From positions 1-64,000 of IMG/VR virus record IMGVR_UViG_3300042402_002055: 64,000 bases of DNA; one strand, given 5' to 3'. The DNA is from a virus. Both the position numbers and the translations under genes were made by a program. Positions 43,567 to 52,412 of this stretch are shown in pieces. How positions within the stretch are numbered: the stretch's first letter is position 1; each line of letters opens with the position of its first letter. The notes beneath the pieces were generated by a model. It was not told the origin of the DNA, did not search any database, and worked only from the letters and a program-made list of their open reading frames with translations.

Positions 43567-45792
43567 ATGTCAATAGATTTTCAAGAAATCCTTAAAGAAT
43601 TGGAATATCGTGTAGAACATGGTATTATCGATTTGACTAAAGAGGAACAAGTTACAAAGTTAGTAGAAATTTTAAGAGAGAATAAGATAAGTGATGCAAA
43701 TGAGATTGCACAAAAAGTAAGAGTTTATTTCTCATACTTAAATGAAGCAGGCCCTAAGAAAATGAATGCACCTAAAAAAGAAGAACCAGAGGCAATCAAA
43801 GGTTCTTTTCCCGCATTTAGTAAAGAAGCTGAGAGAATTGTTGTATTCAAAAATAAAAAGAACTTCGATGATGCAATTTCATCTGGAAAATATTCAAAAC
43901 CAACTCCACAACAAGTTAAAGCTCAAGCCGAAAAAGATAGATTAGACGGACAAGGAGAAGATGATAAGGAAACTCCAACTGGTCAACCTGGTGAAAAACC
44001 AGAACAACCTGTTTCAAATATATCTCCTGATGAATTTAGAAATGATGCAGAAAGAAATTTAGAAAAAGAAAAAAACGATAAATCTAAATTAGATAAGAAT
44101 GGTAAGTTTATTCATTTAGATGATAATGATGCTGTTGATGTGGATGGTGAAGAAATGAGTGTTGCAGATGCAAGAGAATTGGATGATGATACAGTTTATT
44201 CTGCATTATTAAAAACCAAAGCTGAAAAAGCTGCAGAAGATGCAGAAACTTCTGGTGAGAAAAAAGGAGTTGGTGCAGGTAGTCCTGAATCTAGAGCTGG
44301 TGAGTGTGCCGTTACACATGGGGGTAAAGAAATAACTAAATTGATGAAGGAAGGTGCAACATATGATGCAGCCAAATCAAAGGTTATGAAACAATTAAGA
44401 AAGGCAGTTGTGAAAAATGGTGATGACGATGATACATTCTTAACCGATGCATGGGTAGACTCTGCAGAATCGGTATTAGACTATATAGAAGATAGTATTG
44501 GATTTGAAAATATAAGAGAATTTGTATGGGATACTCCCGCAGGTAGAGCAATTGTTGATACGGAAGGACATGGTACATCATCGGATTGTTTTGTTTTAAC
44601 AAATAATGGTTCTAGAGTTGGTATATCACTTAAAAAAGATTTGAGTGTATTCGTATTCAATGGTGGTTTAGCATCTATGATTGATGAATTGAAGAACGAA
44701 GGTATGAAAATATCAGACACATCTACCGGAGAACATTATAAAAACAGAAGAACCGAAGAATTCAAAAAACTAGCTAAAGCAATTACAACAAACGAAAACG
44801 TTAAGAAAGAATTTTGTAATGAATTTAATAAAACCAAAAAAGACCCATCTGCAACATTTGGTAAAAACGGAAATGGTAGAGCACAATCTATTATCAATGC
44901 AGTTTATGAAAAACCAGGTAGAGGTGAAGTAGACAACAGGCCGAATGTTAAAAAATCAGGTGCTGCTAAAGCTTTATCTGATGTAAATTGTAATGATGTT
45001 ATCAAACATGTCGTAAATGGTGAATTGAATGGTGATAATATGAAACTTATTGCAGATATGGCAAAGGTTTCAAATAGTGCAAAACTTAGAGCTGGATATG
45101 ATGGATTGAGAGGTTTGGATAGAGAAATGACAAATTCTATTACTGAAGATTTCTTAGACCCAGAGAATAGAGAATCTCTTATCAAATTGGTAAAAGGAGA
45201 AACACATATAGACGACATTTTATTCCCAGATAATCCTAAATTGGATGAACTTAAAGTAATTTATGGTGAGTCACCTGCAATTGAAATGAAAAAGGCAAAT
45301 TTAGTTAGTTTGATAGGAATTAAAAAAGAATATGCAGAATGGGAAAATGCAAAAACTGCATCGGAGAAAACCAGATTAAGAAAAATATTAGACCAAAAGA
45401 TAGACGAAGCAATTCAAGTAACGGATAAAGGTGGTGTTATGTCGGTTGGTATCAATGTGGGTGGTAATAATATTATTCCTGTATTTGATGCAAAAGTTAG
45501 AACAAGAGGTATAGGTGCAGCACCAACTTTTGAAATGTCTCAATCTCGTTTTGGTGGATTGGCATTTAAACATGGTACAACTGACTTTGAAAAGTGGGAT
45601 GATTTTGATAGAGAAGATGCAGTAACCGCAATGTCAAAAGAATTGATGGAAGATTTGGAAAATTTAGATATGAATGACGAACAAACTAAAAAAGAAGTTT
45701 GGAATAGAATATCTAAATTAAATAAGATTTTACCTGAAGGTGCAAAGAATAGGTCATTAAAAGCAGTATACACTGCAGTAAAAGAAGGTTAA
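43567..45792 (+). CDS. Large hypothetical protein, possible nuclease-like core
   Basis: 741 residues. Residues 1-60 are helical (LKELEYRVEHGIIDLTKEEQ), and 60-230 are very acidic and Pro/Gly-rich, likely disordered. The core (residues 240-720) contains GHGTSSDCFVLTNNGSRVGI and SLKKD, where D340 and K356 are spaced like a PD-(D/E)XK site, but the acid before the Lys is Ser. The function is therefore unproven. The late helices (FDREDAVTAMSKELMEDL) are regular. It follows the 42487 gene and probably belongs to the same transcript. Confidence 0.45.
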   Translation: MSIDFQEILKELEYRVEHGIIDLTKEEQVTKLVEILRENKISDANEIAQKVRVYFSYLNEAGPKKMNAPKKEEPEAIKGSFPAFSKEAERIVVFKNKKNFDDAISSGKYSKPTPQQVKAQAEKDRLDGQGEDDKETPTGQPGEKPEQPVSNISPDEFRNDAERNLEKEKNDKSKLDKNGKFIHLDDNDAVDVDGEEMSVADARELDDDTVYSALLKTKAEKAAEDAETSGEKKGVGAGSPESRAGECAVTHGGKEITKLMKEGATYDAAKSKVMKQLRKAVVKNGDDDDTFLTDAWVDSAESVLDYIEDSIGFENIREFVWDTPAGRAIVDTEGHGTSSDCFVLTNNGSRVGISLKKDLSVFVFNGGLASMIDELKNEGMKISDTSTGEHYKNRRTEEFKKLAKAITTNENVKKEFCNEFNKTKKDPSATFGKNGNGRAQSIINAVYEKPGRGEVDNRPNVKKSGAAKALSDVNCNDVIKHVVNGELNGDNMKLIADMAKVSNSAKLRAGYDGLRGLDREMTNSITEDFLDPENRESLIKLVKGETHIDDILFPDNPKLDELKVIYGESPAIEMKKANLVSLIGIKKEYAEWENAKTASEKTRLRKILDQKIDEAIQVTDKGGVMSVGINVGGNNIIPVFDAKVRTRGIGAAPTFEMSQSRFGGLAFKHGTTDFEKWDDFDREDAVTAMSKELMEDLENLDMNDEQTKKEVWNRISKLNKILPEGAKNRSLKAVYTAVKEG

Positions 45793-45795
45793 TAA

Positions 45796-46203
45796 ATGAA
45801 TACACAATTACTTTGCCTTTTTACAACCAAAGAGGAGTTAGAGAAATCGATTCAATTTATATTGGGAAGTTATACCTTAACCAATCCAAATGTTTTTATA
45901 TTAGAAAATAAAACACATTTAGAAGAGTGTTATATTACTTTCAATGTGGAAAAGGGTTCGATTGCAATTCCGTCTGATTGGAAAACAATTCTTGTACATA
46001 GAAAAAAACAATCTAATACAATATACACTATTAACGCTTTAAATGAAGTAGTTAAGTCAAAAACTGGTGGTATGTTGGATAATTCATATATGATTGATTG
46101 GGAAGAATTTAGAAATTGTATTCTTACAACCTCAAATTCAGGATACAAAAAAATACCTACAAAAGTATTTAAATCTTTTAATACTCAAAATTTGGAGAAT
46201 TAA
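45796..46203 (+). CDS. Conserved hypothetical phage protein
   Basis: 135 residues. It opens MNTQLLCLFTTKEELEKSI, followed by VFILENKTHLEECYITFNV and HRKKQSNTIYTINALNEVV. I remember this general pattern from other T4-like phages but know no function. It looks like a single alpha/beta domain of about 110 residues. It starts 4 bases after the large gene. Confidence 0.55.
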   Translation: MNTQLLCLFTTKEELEKSIQFILGSYTLTNPNVFILENKTHLEECYITFNVEKGSIAIPSDWKTILVHRKKQSNTIYTINALNEVVKSKTGGMLDNSYMIDWEEFRNCILTTSNSGYKKIPTKVFKSFNTQNLEN

Positions 46204-46222
46204 AATATTTTTCTTATATTTG
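46191..46222 (+). promoter_or_regulatory. Host-type promoter TTTG-N20-TATATTTG
   Basis: TTTG at 46191-46194 and a perfect Bacteroidetes -7 box TATATTTG at 46215-46222. The ATG follows after 4 nt, so the transcript is predicted leaderless. Confidence 0.7.
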
Positions 46223-46226
46223 ACTT

Positions 46227-46541
46227 ATGTCAATAAGAAAGAGATTTAAACCAATAGAAATAAGTGCAGACGAACCTGCAGATATATTCGAAACCAATAG
46301 GAGAGAACTTGCAAAGGCAATCGTTGCCGGTATTGAGTTTGGTCTTAGGAATAAAAAGAAAAGAGTTGATTTTGCAAAAGTCTTAATCAAAGAAATTATT
46401 GTTATTACATTATCAATTGATAGTAGAGAATTTACAGACCTTTTAGAAGAACAATTACAAATCCTTATTGATTTTGAGGAGTATGAGTCATGTGCATTAG
46501 TTGTCAAATTACAAAACAAATTAAACAAACAAAAAGTATAA
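46227..46541 (+). CDS. Hypothetical helical protein
   Basis: 104 residues, family not recognised. After a basic start (SIRKRFKPIEISADEPADIF) it is helical (LAKAIVAGIEFGLRNKKKR), ending in repeated LLEEQLQILIDFEEYESCAL helices. It resembles small regulatory or adaptor proteins. It is first in a run of four small genes and has the best host-type promoter of the window. Confidence 0.55.
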   Translation: MSIRKRFKPIEISADEPADIFETNRRELAKAIVAGIEFGLRNKKKRVDFAKVLIKEIIVITLSIDSREFTDLLEEQLQILIDFEEYESCALVVKLQNKLNKQKV

Positions 46542-46543
46542 TT

Positions 46544-46786
46544 ATGGAAAATTTAGAGATTTACGAAGATTGTATTATGTGTGGAAAGAAAACCACAACT
46601 CTTAAAACTGCACATGTCGATTTTAGATATGGATATGTAGATGGAGCAGGACAAATGTGTAGAGAATGTTATTTAAGTGAAAATAGAAATCTAATAACAA
46701 TAGAAGGTAGGATGGTTTTAGATACTCCTAACAATGCAGAATTGGGTGAAAAAGTTAGACAAATATATTGGGACAGTAAAAAATAG
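46544..46786 (+). CDS. Small zinc-ribbon-like protein
   Basis: 80 residues from the ATG at 46544, two bases after the previous stop. An upstream in-frame ATG at 46490 would add 18 residues but would overlap that gene by 52 bases. Two C-x-x-C pairs (CIMC near residue 10, CREC near 37) can bind one zinc ion. Family not recognised. Small zinc proteins of this size in phages often modify host transcription or translation, but nothing in the sequence proves this. Confidence 0.55.
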   Translation: MENLEIYEDCIMCGKKTTTLKTAHVDFRYGYVDGAGQMCRECYLSENRNLITIEGRMVLDTPNNAELGEKVRQIYWDSKK

Positions 46787-46788
46787 TT

Positions 46789-47094
46789 ATGGTAGCTAAG
46801 AAAAAAGAAGAAGCAGAATTTCATATTGGAGATGGAAAACATTTAACGGTGAAAACATCAACCATTGTTCAAATGAATGACCAATTGAAATTAATGACCG
46901 GAGAAGGTAGGGGTATTACATTGGATATAGAAATTAAAGCAGACTTTGACAAAATTCCACCGGGATATCATCAGATGTTTATGCAAATGATGCAAATACG
47001 ATATGGTAGTATTGTAAACATATGGGATAATACACAACCTTTTACACCACCTGAAAAACAACCCAAAAAATGGTATCAAATATGGAAACGATAA
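46789..47094 (+). CDS. Hypothetical protein
   Basis: 101 residues, family not recognised. It has a basic start, the central beta segments HIGDGKHLTVKTSTIVQMND and GRGITLDIEIKADFDKIPP, then a Met-rich helix (HQMFMQMMQIRYG) and a basic Trp-containing tail. It starts two bases after the zinc-ribbon gene and belongs to the same operon. Confidence 0.5.
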   Translation: MVAKKKEEAEFHIGDGKHLTVKTSTIVQMNDQLKLMTGEGRGITLDIEIKADFDKIPPGYHQMFMQMMQIRYGSIVNIWDNTQPFTPPEKQPKKWYQIWKR

Positions 47095-47104
47095 AAAAAG
47101 TTAT

Positions 47105-47395
47105 ATGCCTGCAAAACCAAAAATAAGAAAAGAAGATTTATTACCGGATTTTAAACATACACCTCCGGCACCACAAAAGGAGATGGTTTACGGCCCTCAA
47201 CACTATGGGGGAGTAGACAATCCATACGAAGTAATTAAAGTATGTGAAGCATGGGGATTAGACAAAGATGCTTACCTATTCAATGTAGTTAAGTATGTTG
47301 CAAGAGCGGGTAAAAAAGACCCTCAAAAAGAACTGGAAGACCTCAAAAAAGCCGTATTTTACCTCGAAAGAAAGGTAAAAAACCTCCAAAAATAG
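47105..47395 (+). CDS. DUF3310 protein
   Basis: 96 residues. The block HYGGVDNPYEVIKVCEAWGL, then FNVVKYVARAGKK, then ELEDLKKAVFYLERKV is the DUF3310 pattern found in many phages (sometimes called SaV-like or nucleotide-kinase-like). The biochemical role is not established. Position before the replication genes suggests a link to nucleotide metabolism. The N-terminal 35 residues are Pro/Lys-rich and look disordered. Confidence 0.75.
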   Translation: MPAKPKIRKEDLLPDFKHTPPAPQKEMVYGPQHYGGVDNPYEVIKVCEAWGLDKDAYLFNVVKYVARAGKKDPQKELEDLKKAVFYLERKVKNLQK

Positions 47396-47396
47396 A

Positions 47397-47431
47397 TTTG
47401 GTAATGTGGAAAAAAAGTCGTATATTTATAG
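47397..47431 (+). promoter_or_regulatory. Composite promoter TTTG-N20-TATATTTATAG before the SSB gene
   Basis: TTTG at 47397-47400 lies in the last codons of the DUF3310 gene; TATATTTATAG starts at 47421. It combines the host-type -33 element with the full late box, so it may work in both phases. The predicted leader is about 98 nt and holds a possible AAGGTT/AACCTT stem (47446-47451 with 47480-47485). Confidence 0.6.
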
Positions 47432-47526
47432 TAATAAAAGATAAAAAGGTTATATTTAGCAATAAGGAAATCGCGATAAAACCTTAAACTTTAAAACAAA
47501 TTTTTAAACCCTAAAACAACAAAACA

Positions 47527-48384
47527 ATGGACATTTCATTGGCACTAAAGAGATTTAGCTCTTTACAAAACAACACTAAAAAGTCGGATTCAATTTTCAA
47601 ACCGGCAAACGGAAAATCTCAAGTGAGAATCGTTCCTTACAAGTTCAACAAAGACATTCCTTTCATTGAACTTTACTTTCACTACAACATTAACAACAAG
47701 ACTTATTTGAGTCCAATGTCATTTGGTAGACCTGACCCTATCGTTGAGTTTGCAGAAAAACTTAAGAGAACAGGTGATACTGATGATTGGAAAGCGGGTA
47801 AGAAAATGGAACCAAAGTTAAGAACTTTTGTACCAGTTATCGTAAGAGGTAAAGAATCAGAAGGAGTAAAATTCTGGGGATTCGGTAAGACAGTTTATCA
47901 AGATATCTTAGGATATATTGCTGACCCTGATTACGGAGATATTACAGACCCAATGACAGGTAGAGATATCGTATTGGAAGTAATGTCAGCAGAAGAGTCT
48001 AACGCATCTTACCCAACAACAACAATCAGAGTTAAACCTGCAACGTCTAAATTAGCAGATTCTCCGGAAACTATCCAACAATTATTGGATGGTCAAAAAG
48101 AAATTACTGAATTATATTCGGAGTTATCTTACGCAGAATTAAAGTCAGTTTTAGAAAATTGGTTAAACCCATCAGCAGCAGTTGGTAGTGATGATATCAT
48201 TGAAGAATTAGAAGCACCAAAACCAAAAGCAATAGTTGCAACACCAAAACAATCTGATGTTTTAGTTGATATGGGTGGAACAACTGGTGAATTGGGTGAC
48301 TTACCTTGGGAAAAGGAAGAAGCTGCAAAACCAGCACAAAAGGATGATGTAGCATCAGCATTTGATGATTTATTTAACAATTAA
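47527..48384 (+). CDS. gp32: Single-stranded DNA-binding protein, T4 gp32-like
   Basis: 285 residues (T4: 301). The N-terminal segment has a basic-helix start, and the core reads KSQVRIVPYKFNKDIPFIEL, YFHYNINNKTYLSPMSF, then KFWGFGKTVYQDILGYI and DPMTGRDIVLEV, the gp32 OB-fold order. The C-terminal 60 residues are acidic (EELEAPKPK, DDVASAFDDLF), the usual protein-interaction tail. It coats ssDNA in replication and recombination and partners UvsX next door. The long leader suggests self-regulation as in T4, by inference. Confidence 0.9.
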   Translation: MDISLALKRFSSLQNNTKKSDSIFKPANGKSQVRIVPYKFNKDIPFIELYFHYNINNKTYLSPMSFGRPDPIVEFAEKLKRTGDTDDWKAGKKMEPKLRTFVPVIVRGKESEGVKFWGFGKTVYQDILGYIADPDYGDITDPMTGRDIVLEVMSAEESNASYPTTTIRVKPATSKLADSPETIQQLLDGQKEITELYSELSYAELKSVLENWLNPSAAVGSDDIIEELEAPKPKAIVATPKQSDVLVDMGGTTGELGDLPWEKEEAAKPAQKDDVASAFDDLFNN

Positions 48385-48397
48385 TAATTAGGTTACA

Positions 48398-49504
48398 ATG
48401 GCCAAAAGAGAAGAGGATTTAGCAAGTATTCTTGCAGATTCATTAAACAAACAAAATAAGGATGGTAAGATTGCCTACTTTCTAAATGATGAAGGTGGTG
48501 ATGCTCCTACCAATGTTAAAGATTGGATTTCAACTGGCAATGCTATGTTGGATGTTGCAATCTCTAATAGACCTTATGGTGGCTTCCCTGTTGGACGTAT
48601 TAGTGAGATTACGGGTTTAGAGCAAAGTGGAAAATCTTTGCTCTCCGCCCATCTCCTTGCTGAAACACAACGCAAAGGTGGAGTGGCCGTATTGATTGAT
48701 ACCGAAACTGCAGTAAGTAGAGAATACTTAGAAGCAATCGGAGTAGATATTTCAAAGTTATTGTATGTTTCAGTTGACACCGTTGAAGGTATCTTTGAAG
48801 CATGTGAAACGATTATTGAAAAGGTTAGAACAGGAGATAAAGATAGATTGGTTACAATTGTAGTCGATTCAGTAGCAGCTGCATCTTCAAAGAAAGAGAT
48901 GGAAGCTGATTACGACAAAGATGGTTACGCAACTGACAAAGCTATTATTATTTCCAAAGCAATGAGAAAGATTACCAATATGATTGGTCGTCAATCAATC
49001 GCTTTAGTATTCACAAATCAATTAAGACAAAAGATGAACGCAATGTTTGGTGACCCGTGGACAACATCCGGTGGTAAGGCATTAGCATTCCATGCTTCAG
49101 TTAGATTGAGATTGAAGAATATGGGACAATTGAAACAAGGTGATAGAATTGTAGGTATTAAAGTTCGTTGTCAAGTTATTAAAAATAGAATGGGCCCACC
49201 ATTGAGACACGCAGACTTTGACATTTTCTTTGACAGAGGTATTGATAATTTCGGTGGATGGTTAGCAGTAATGAAAGACGCTAAAATCCTTAAACAAGCA
49301 GGAGCTTGGTACGAATATGTTGATATCGATTCAGGAGAAGTTATGAAGTTTCAATCTAAAGACTTTGCAAAAATGTTACAAGATGAGAAACTTAAAGAAC
49401 AAATTTATTTAAGAATTTGTGAGACTGCAATATTGCAATATAAAAACAATTCCAATTCGGATGAAGTTGAAGTAACAACGGACGAAGCAAATGAGTCAGA
49501 TTAG
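48398..49504 (+). CDS. uvsX: UvsX, RecA-like recombinase
   Basis: 368 residues. The Walker A motif is GLEQSGKS at residues 73-80. The Walker B region is RLVTIVVDSVAAAS, and VFTNQLRQKMN with the TTSGGKALAFHASVRLRL segment matches RecA/UvsX DNA-binding loop regions. It catalyses strand exchange for recombination-dependent replication. It lies 13 bases after the SSB gene, and its 3' end overlaps the next gene by 14 bases. The acidic C-terminus is similar to RecA tails. Confidence 0.93.
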   Translation: MAKREEDLASILADSLNKQNKDGKIAYFLNDEGGDAPTNVKDWISTGNAMLDVAISNRPYGGFPVGRISEITGLEQSGKSLLSAHLLAETQRKGGVAVLIDTETAVSREYLEAIGVDISKLLYVSVDTVEGIFEACETIIEKVRTGDKDRLVTIVVDSVAAASSKKEMEADYDKDGYATDKAIIISKAMRKITNMIGRQSIALVFTNQLRQKMNAMFGDPWTTSGGKALAFHASVRLRLKNMGQLKQGDRIVGIKVRCQVIKNRMGPPLRHADFDIFFDRGIDNFGGWLAVMKDAKILKQAGAWYEYVDIDSGEVMKFQSKDFAKMLQDEKLKEQIYLRICETAILQYKNNSNSDEVEVTTDEANESD

Positions 49505-50549
49505 TAAAAAGTATTTAGATATACTAAAAGAAATAGATGAAGAACATAAAGGATTTGGAGATTTGCAACGCAACTCTAAAACTTTAGTAATTGATGGTCT
49601 TAATACCTTCATTCGTTCTTGGTCAACCGCTCCGAATCTTAATGATAACGGAGACCATATTGGAGGCATAGTCGGTACTTTAAAAAGTATCGGCTTTGCA
49701 ATCCGTACAATTAACCCAACAAGAGTTATCGTTGTATTCGACGGTAAAGGTGGTTCACAAAGTAGAAAAGACATATATTCTGGTTACAAATCGGAGAGAG
49801 GTAAGAACAAAATCAAAATGAGATTGAATCGTGCCGCAACTATCGAAATGAATCCTGAAGAAGAAAGTGCATCAATGAAAAGACAAATGTCTGCATTAGG
49901 TGAACTACTTTCATCATTACCTGTTTCCATTATGATTTATGATGGAATTGAGGCAGATGATGTTATGGCGTATATTGCTACAACCCTACGACAAGAAAAC
50001 GAAAAGGTTGTGATAATGAGTACGGATAAAGATTTCCTTCAATTGGTAAATAAAGATGTGAGTGTATATTCTCCATCTAAAAAGAAAGTTTACAATATTC
50101 CAGAAGTAGTAGAAGAATTTGGTATTCATCCACATAATTTCATTAATTTCAGAATGATTGACGGAGACAAATCCGACAATGTAGAAGGTATTAGTGGATT
50201 GGGTGTTAAATCAATTATGAAAGCATTTCCAATGTTAACGGAACACCAATTAGTTGACACCAACGATATGGTGGACTATGTAAACACATTAACAAAAAAA
50301 TCAAAAGCACACGAATTATTCTTAGATAATTTGGAAATTTGCGAAAGAAATCGTAAATTGATGCAGTTAGCAGAACCAACATTTAGTGGTAATCTCCGTA
50401 TGAAAATTATGGATAGATACAATGAACCAACAACAAAATTTGACAAACAAACTTTCTTAAAGTATGGTTTGAAGAATAGAATATTAGAAGGTTTCCCAAA
50501 TGTGTTGGACTGGTTACAATCAACATTCGCACATATAGCAAAATTTTAA
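49491..50549 (+). CDS. rnh: RNase H / 5'-3' FEN-type exonuclease, T4 rnh-like
   Basis: 352 residues (T4: 305). FEN blocks are LVIDGLNTFIRSW, VIVVFDGKGGSQSRKDIYSGYK, YDGIEADDVMAYIA, and VVIMSTDKDFLQLV with the DGDKSDNVEGISGLG helix-hairpin-helix. The acidic cluster for two metals is complete. It removes RNA primers from lagging-strand fragments. The 14-base overlap with uvsX indicates coupled translation. Unlike T4, it lies in the recombination operon. Confidence 0.9.
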   Translation: MSQISKKYLDILKEIDEEHKGFGDLQRNSKTLVIDGLNTFIRSWSTAPNLNDNGDHIGGIVGTLKSIGFAIRTINPTRVIVVFDGKGGSQSRKDIYSGYKSERGKNKIKMRLNRAATIEMNPEEESASMKRQMSALGELLSSLPVSIMIYDGIEADDVMAYIATTLRQENEKVVIMSTDKDFLQLVNKDVSVYSPSKKKVYNIPEVVEEFGIHPHNFINFRMIDGDKSDNVEGISGLGVKSIMKAFPMLTEHQLVDTNDMVDYVNTLTKKSKAHELFLDNLEICERNRKLMQLAEPTFSGNLRMKIMDRYNEPTTKFDKQTFLKYGLKNRILEGFPNVLDWLQSTFAHIAKF

Positions 50550-50561
50550 AAACAAAAAGTT

Positions 50562-50876
50562 ATGACAAAAACAGCAGACAAATTAGCAAAACCATTAGGA
50601 GACAGAGTTCTTTTAACGGAATTAGAAGCAGAGGCTTCAAAAACTGCCGGTGGTATTATCATTCCAGATAGTGCAAAATCGGAAGATGTAAAGAGAGCAA
50701 GAGTAGACGCAGTAGGTGATGGCCTATTCACACAATCAGGAGTAGCAATTCCGATGAGTGTAAAAGTAGGTGATGAAGTAATCCTTCCACCATATCATCA
50801 AGGAGTAGAAATTAAAGTAGGTGGAAACAAATACATCTTACTTAGAGAATCAGAATTATTAATGGTTATTAGATAA
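50562..50876 (+). CDS. groES: GroES-like co-chaperonin
   Basis: 104 residues. Canonical GroES blocks: KPLGDRVLLTELEAE, TAGGIIIPDSAKSED (mobile loop region), VKVGDEVILPPYHQGVEIKV and KYILLRESELLMVI. In T4 the unrelated-sequence gp31 replaces GroES for folding gp23. Here a true GroES homologue does the job, probably taken from a bacterium. The capsid gene in this window is a plausible client. Confidence 0.93.
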   Translation: MTKTADKLAKPLGDRVLLTELEAEASKTAGGIIIPDSAKSEDVKRARVDAVGDGLFTQSGVAIPMSVKVGDEVILPPYHQGVEIKVGGNKYILLRESELLMVIR

Positions 50877-50898
50877 CATAAAAACATGGAGGTCAACA

Positions 50899-51054
50899 AT
50901 GAAGTGTCTTAAAAGTAATAAAACAGGAAAAATTATTAGAGTTAGTGATAGAGAAGCTAACCTAGCAACGAGTGAGTGGAAGTTTATTCCAAAGAGCGAG
51001 TGGAAAACGGCAACAAGAAAAGTAAAAGTAGAAACCGATAAAACTGAAGCATAA
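50899..51054 (+). CDS. Small basic conserved protein (51 residues)
   Basis: The frame reads MKCLKSNKTGKIIRVSDREA and then a WKFIPKSEWK segment, ending Lys/Glu-rich. The ATG at 50899 has one of the few clear Shine-Dalgarno sequences in the window (GGAGG at 50888-50892, 6 nt away), which decides the start. Its TAA overlaps the helicase ATG (TAATG), so it is coupled to gp41. The function is unknown; a repeated 'WKFIPKSEWK' motif suggests a small nucleic-acid or protein-binding fold. Confidence 0.65.
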   Translation: MKCLKSNKTGKIIRVSDREANLATSEWKFIPKSEWKTATRKVKVETDKTEA

Positions 51055-52412
51055 TGCAAGAAGTAGATACACTAGTCAAATATGGCCAATCGTATCAATC
51101 TAAAGTTGTTGCTTCTCTTATAACAGATGTAAAGTTTTTAGAACAAGTAAGTGAAATTACTAAACCTTTATTCTTTGAGTCTCAAGCAAACCAATGGATT
51201 GTAAAAGAGGTTCAATCATACTTTGATGAATATAGAACAGTTCCGACAATGGAAGTGTTTAAGATTAAAGTTGGTGACATTGAAGATAAAGGATTGAAAC
51301 AAACGGTAGTTGAACAATTAAAGAATGTTTATTTACAAATTGGTGCAGAAGATATACCATATGTAAAAAAAGAATACCTTACATTTGCAAAAAATCAGAA
51401 AGTTAAAGAAGCTCTATTCAAATCGGTAGACCTATTAAAGAACGGACAATACGACCAGATTATAGATACGATGATGAAGGCATCCAAAGTGGGTGTTGAG
51501 TCGGATTTAGGTTTGGACTATATTGAAAACTTTGAGTCCATTTTAGAAGATGTTAAAAGAGATTCCACACCAACAGGATGGGATGTTATTGACGAACTAA
51601 TGGATGGTGGTTTAGGTCCCGGTGAATTAGGAGTTGTTATGGCACCATCTGGTATCGGTAAAAGTTGGTTCTTATCTAAGATTGCATGTTCTGCATTACA
51701 AAGAGGTATAGATGTATTACATTATACTTTGGAATTGTCAGAAAGTTATGTAGGTCAAAGATATACAACTATTCTTACCAACATTGCAACCGCAGACCAG
51801 AAAGATAGAAAGGATGAAATCATTCGTAAAATCAAACAAGTTCCGGGTAGAGTTCGTATTAAGTATTATCCACCACAATTTGCATCTGCAAAAACAATTG
51901 CAGCACACATTGAGAAAATAAAACAAACTGGATTCAATCCAAAACTAATTGTGATTGATTACGCCGATTTGTTAAAGAGTGGTAATGGTTCAAGAGATGG
52001 TTTATACGCTGAGTTGGGTGGTATCTACGAAGAACTTAGAGGGTTGAGTGGTGAACATAAGATTCCAGTATGGACTGCAACACAGACGAACAGAGCAGCA
52101 ATAGACCACGAAGTTATTCAAGCGGATAGTGTGGGTGATTCGTATAAGAAAGTCCAAACTGCAGACTTTATAATGTCAGTAAGTAGGAAAACAAAGGATA
52201 AGTTATCAAACACAGGTCGTATTCACATTGTAAAGAATAGATTTGGTCCTGACGGAATGACATTTCCTGCAAAGATTGATACATTTACAGGTACTATGGA
52301 TGTGTTTGCCGCCAATTCGGTTGACGGAATGTCATCTACAAAGGATAGTAAAAATGGTGAAGGATTAGAGAAAAAATTACTACATAAGAAGTATGTAGAG
52401 AATATGGGATAA
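51054..52412 (+). CDS. gp41: Replicative DNA helicase, DnaB-type / T4 gp41-like
   Basis: 452 residues. The N-terminal helical domain ends near residue 150. Then comes the RecA-type ATPase core: GWDVIDELMDGGLGPGELGV, Walker A APSGIGKS at 197-204, LHYTLELSESYVGQR, and KLIVIDYADLLKSG (Walker B), with the ATQTNRAAIDHE region and the GDSYKKVQTADFIMSVSR segment. It unwinds DNA ahead of gp43 and recruits the primase, which is not seen in the window. Confidence 0.93.
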   Translation: MQEVDTLVKYGQSYQSKVVASLITDVKFLEQVSEITKPLFFESQANQWIVKEVQSYFDEYRTVPTMEVFKIKVGDIEDKGLKQTVVEQLKNVYLQIGAEDIPYVKKEYLTFAKNQKVKEALFKSVDLLKNGQYDQIIDTMMKASKVGVESDLGLDYIENFESILEDVKRDSTPTGWDVIDELMDGGLGPGELGVVMAPSGIGKSWFLSKIACSALQRGIDVLHYTLELSESYVGQRYTTILTNIATADQKDRKDEIIRKIKQVPGRVRIKYYPPQFASAKTIAAHIEKIKQTGFNPKLIVIDYADLLKSGNGSRDGLYAELGGIYEELRGLSGEHKIPVWTATQTNRAAIDHEVIQADSVGDSYKKVQTADFIMSVSRKTKDKLSNTGRIHIVKNRFGPDGMTFPAKIDTFTGTMDVFAANSVDGMSSTKDSKNGEGLEKKLLHKKYVENMG

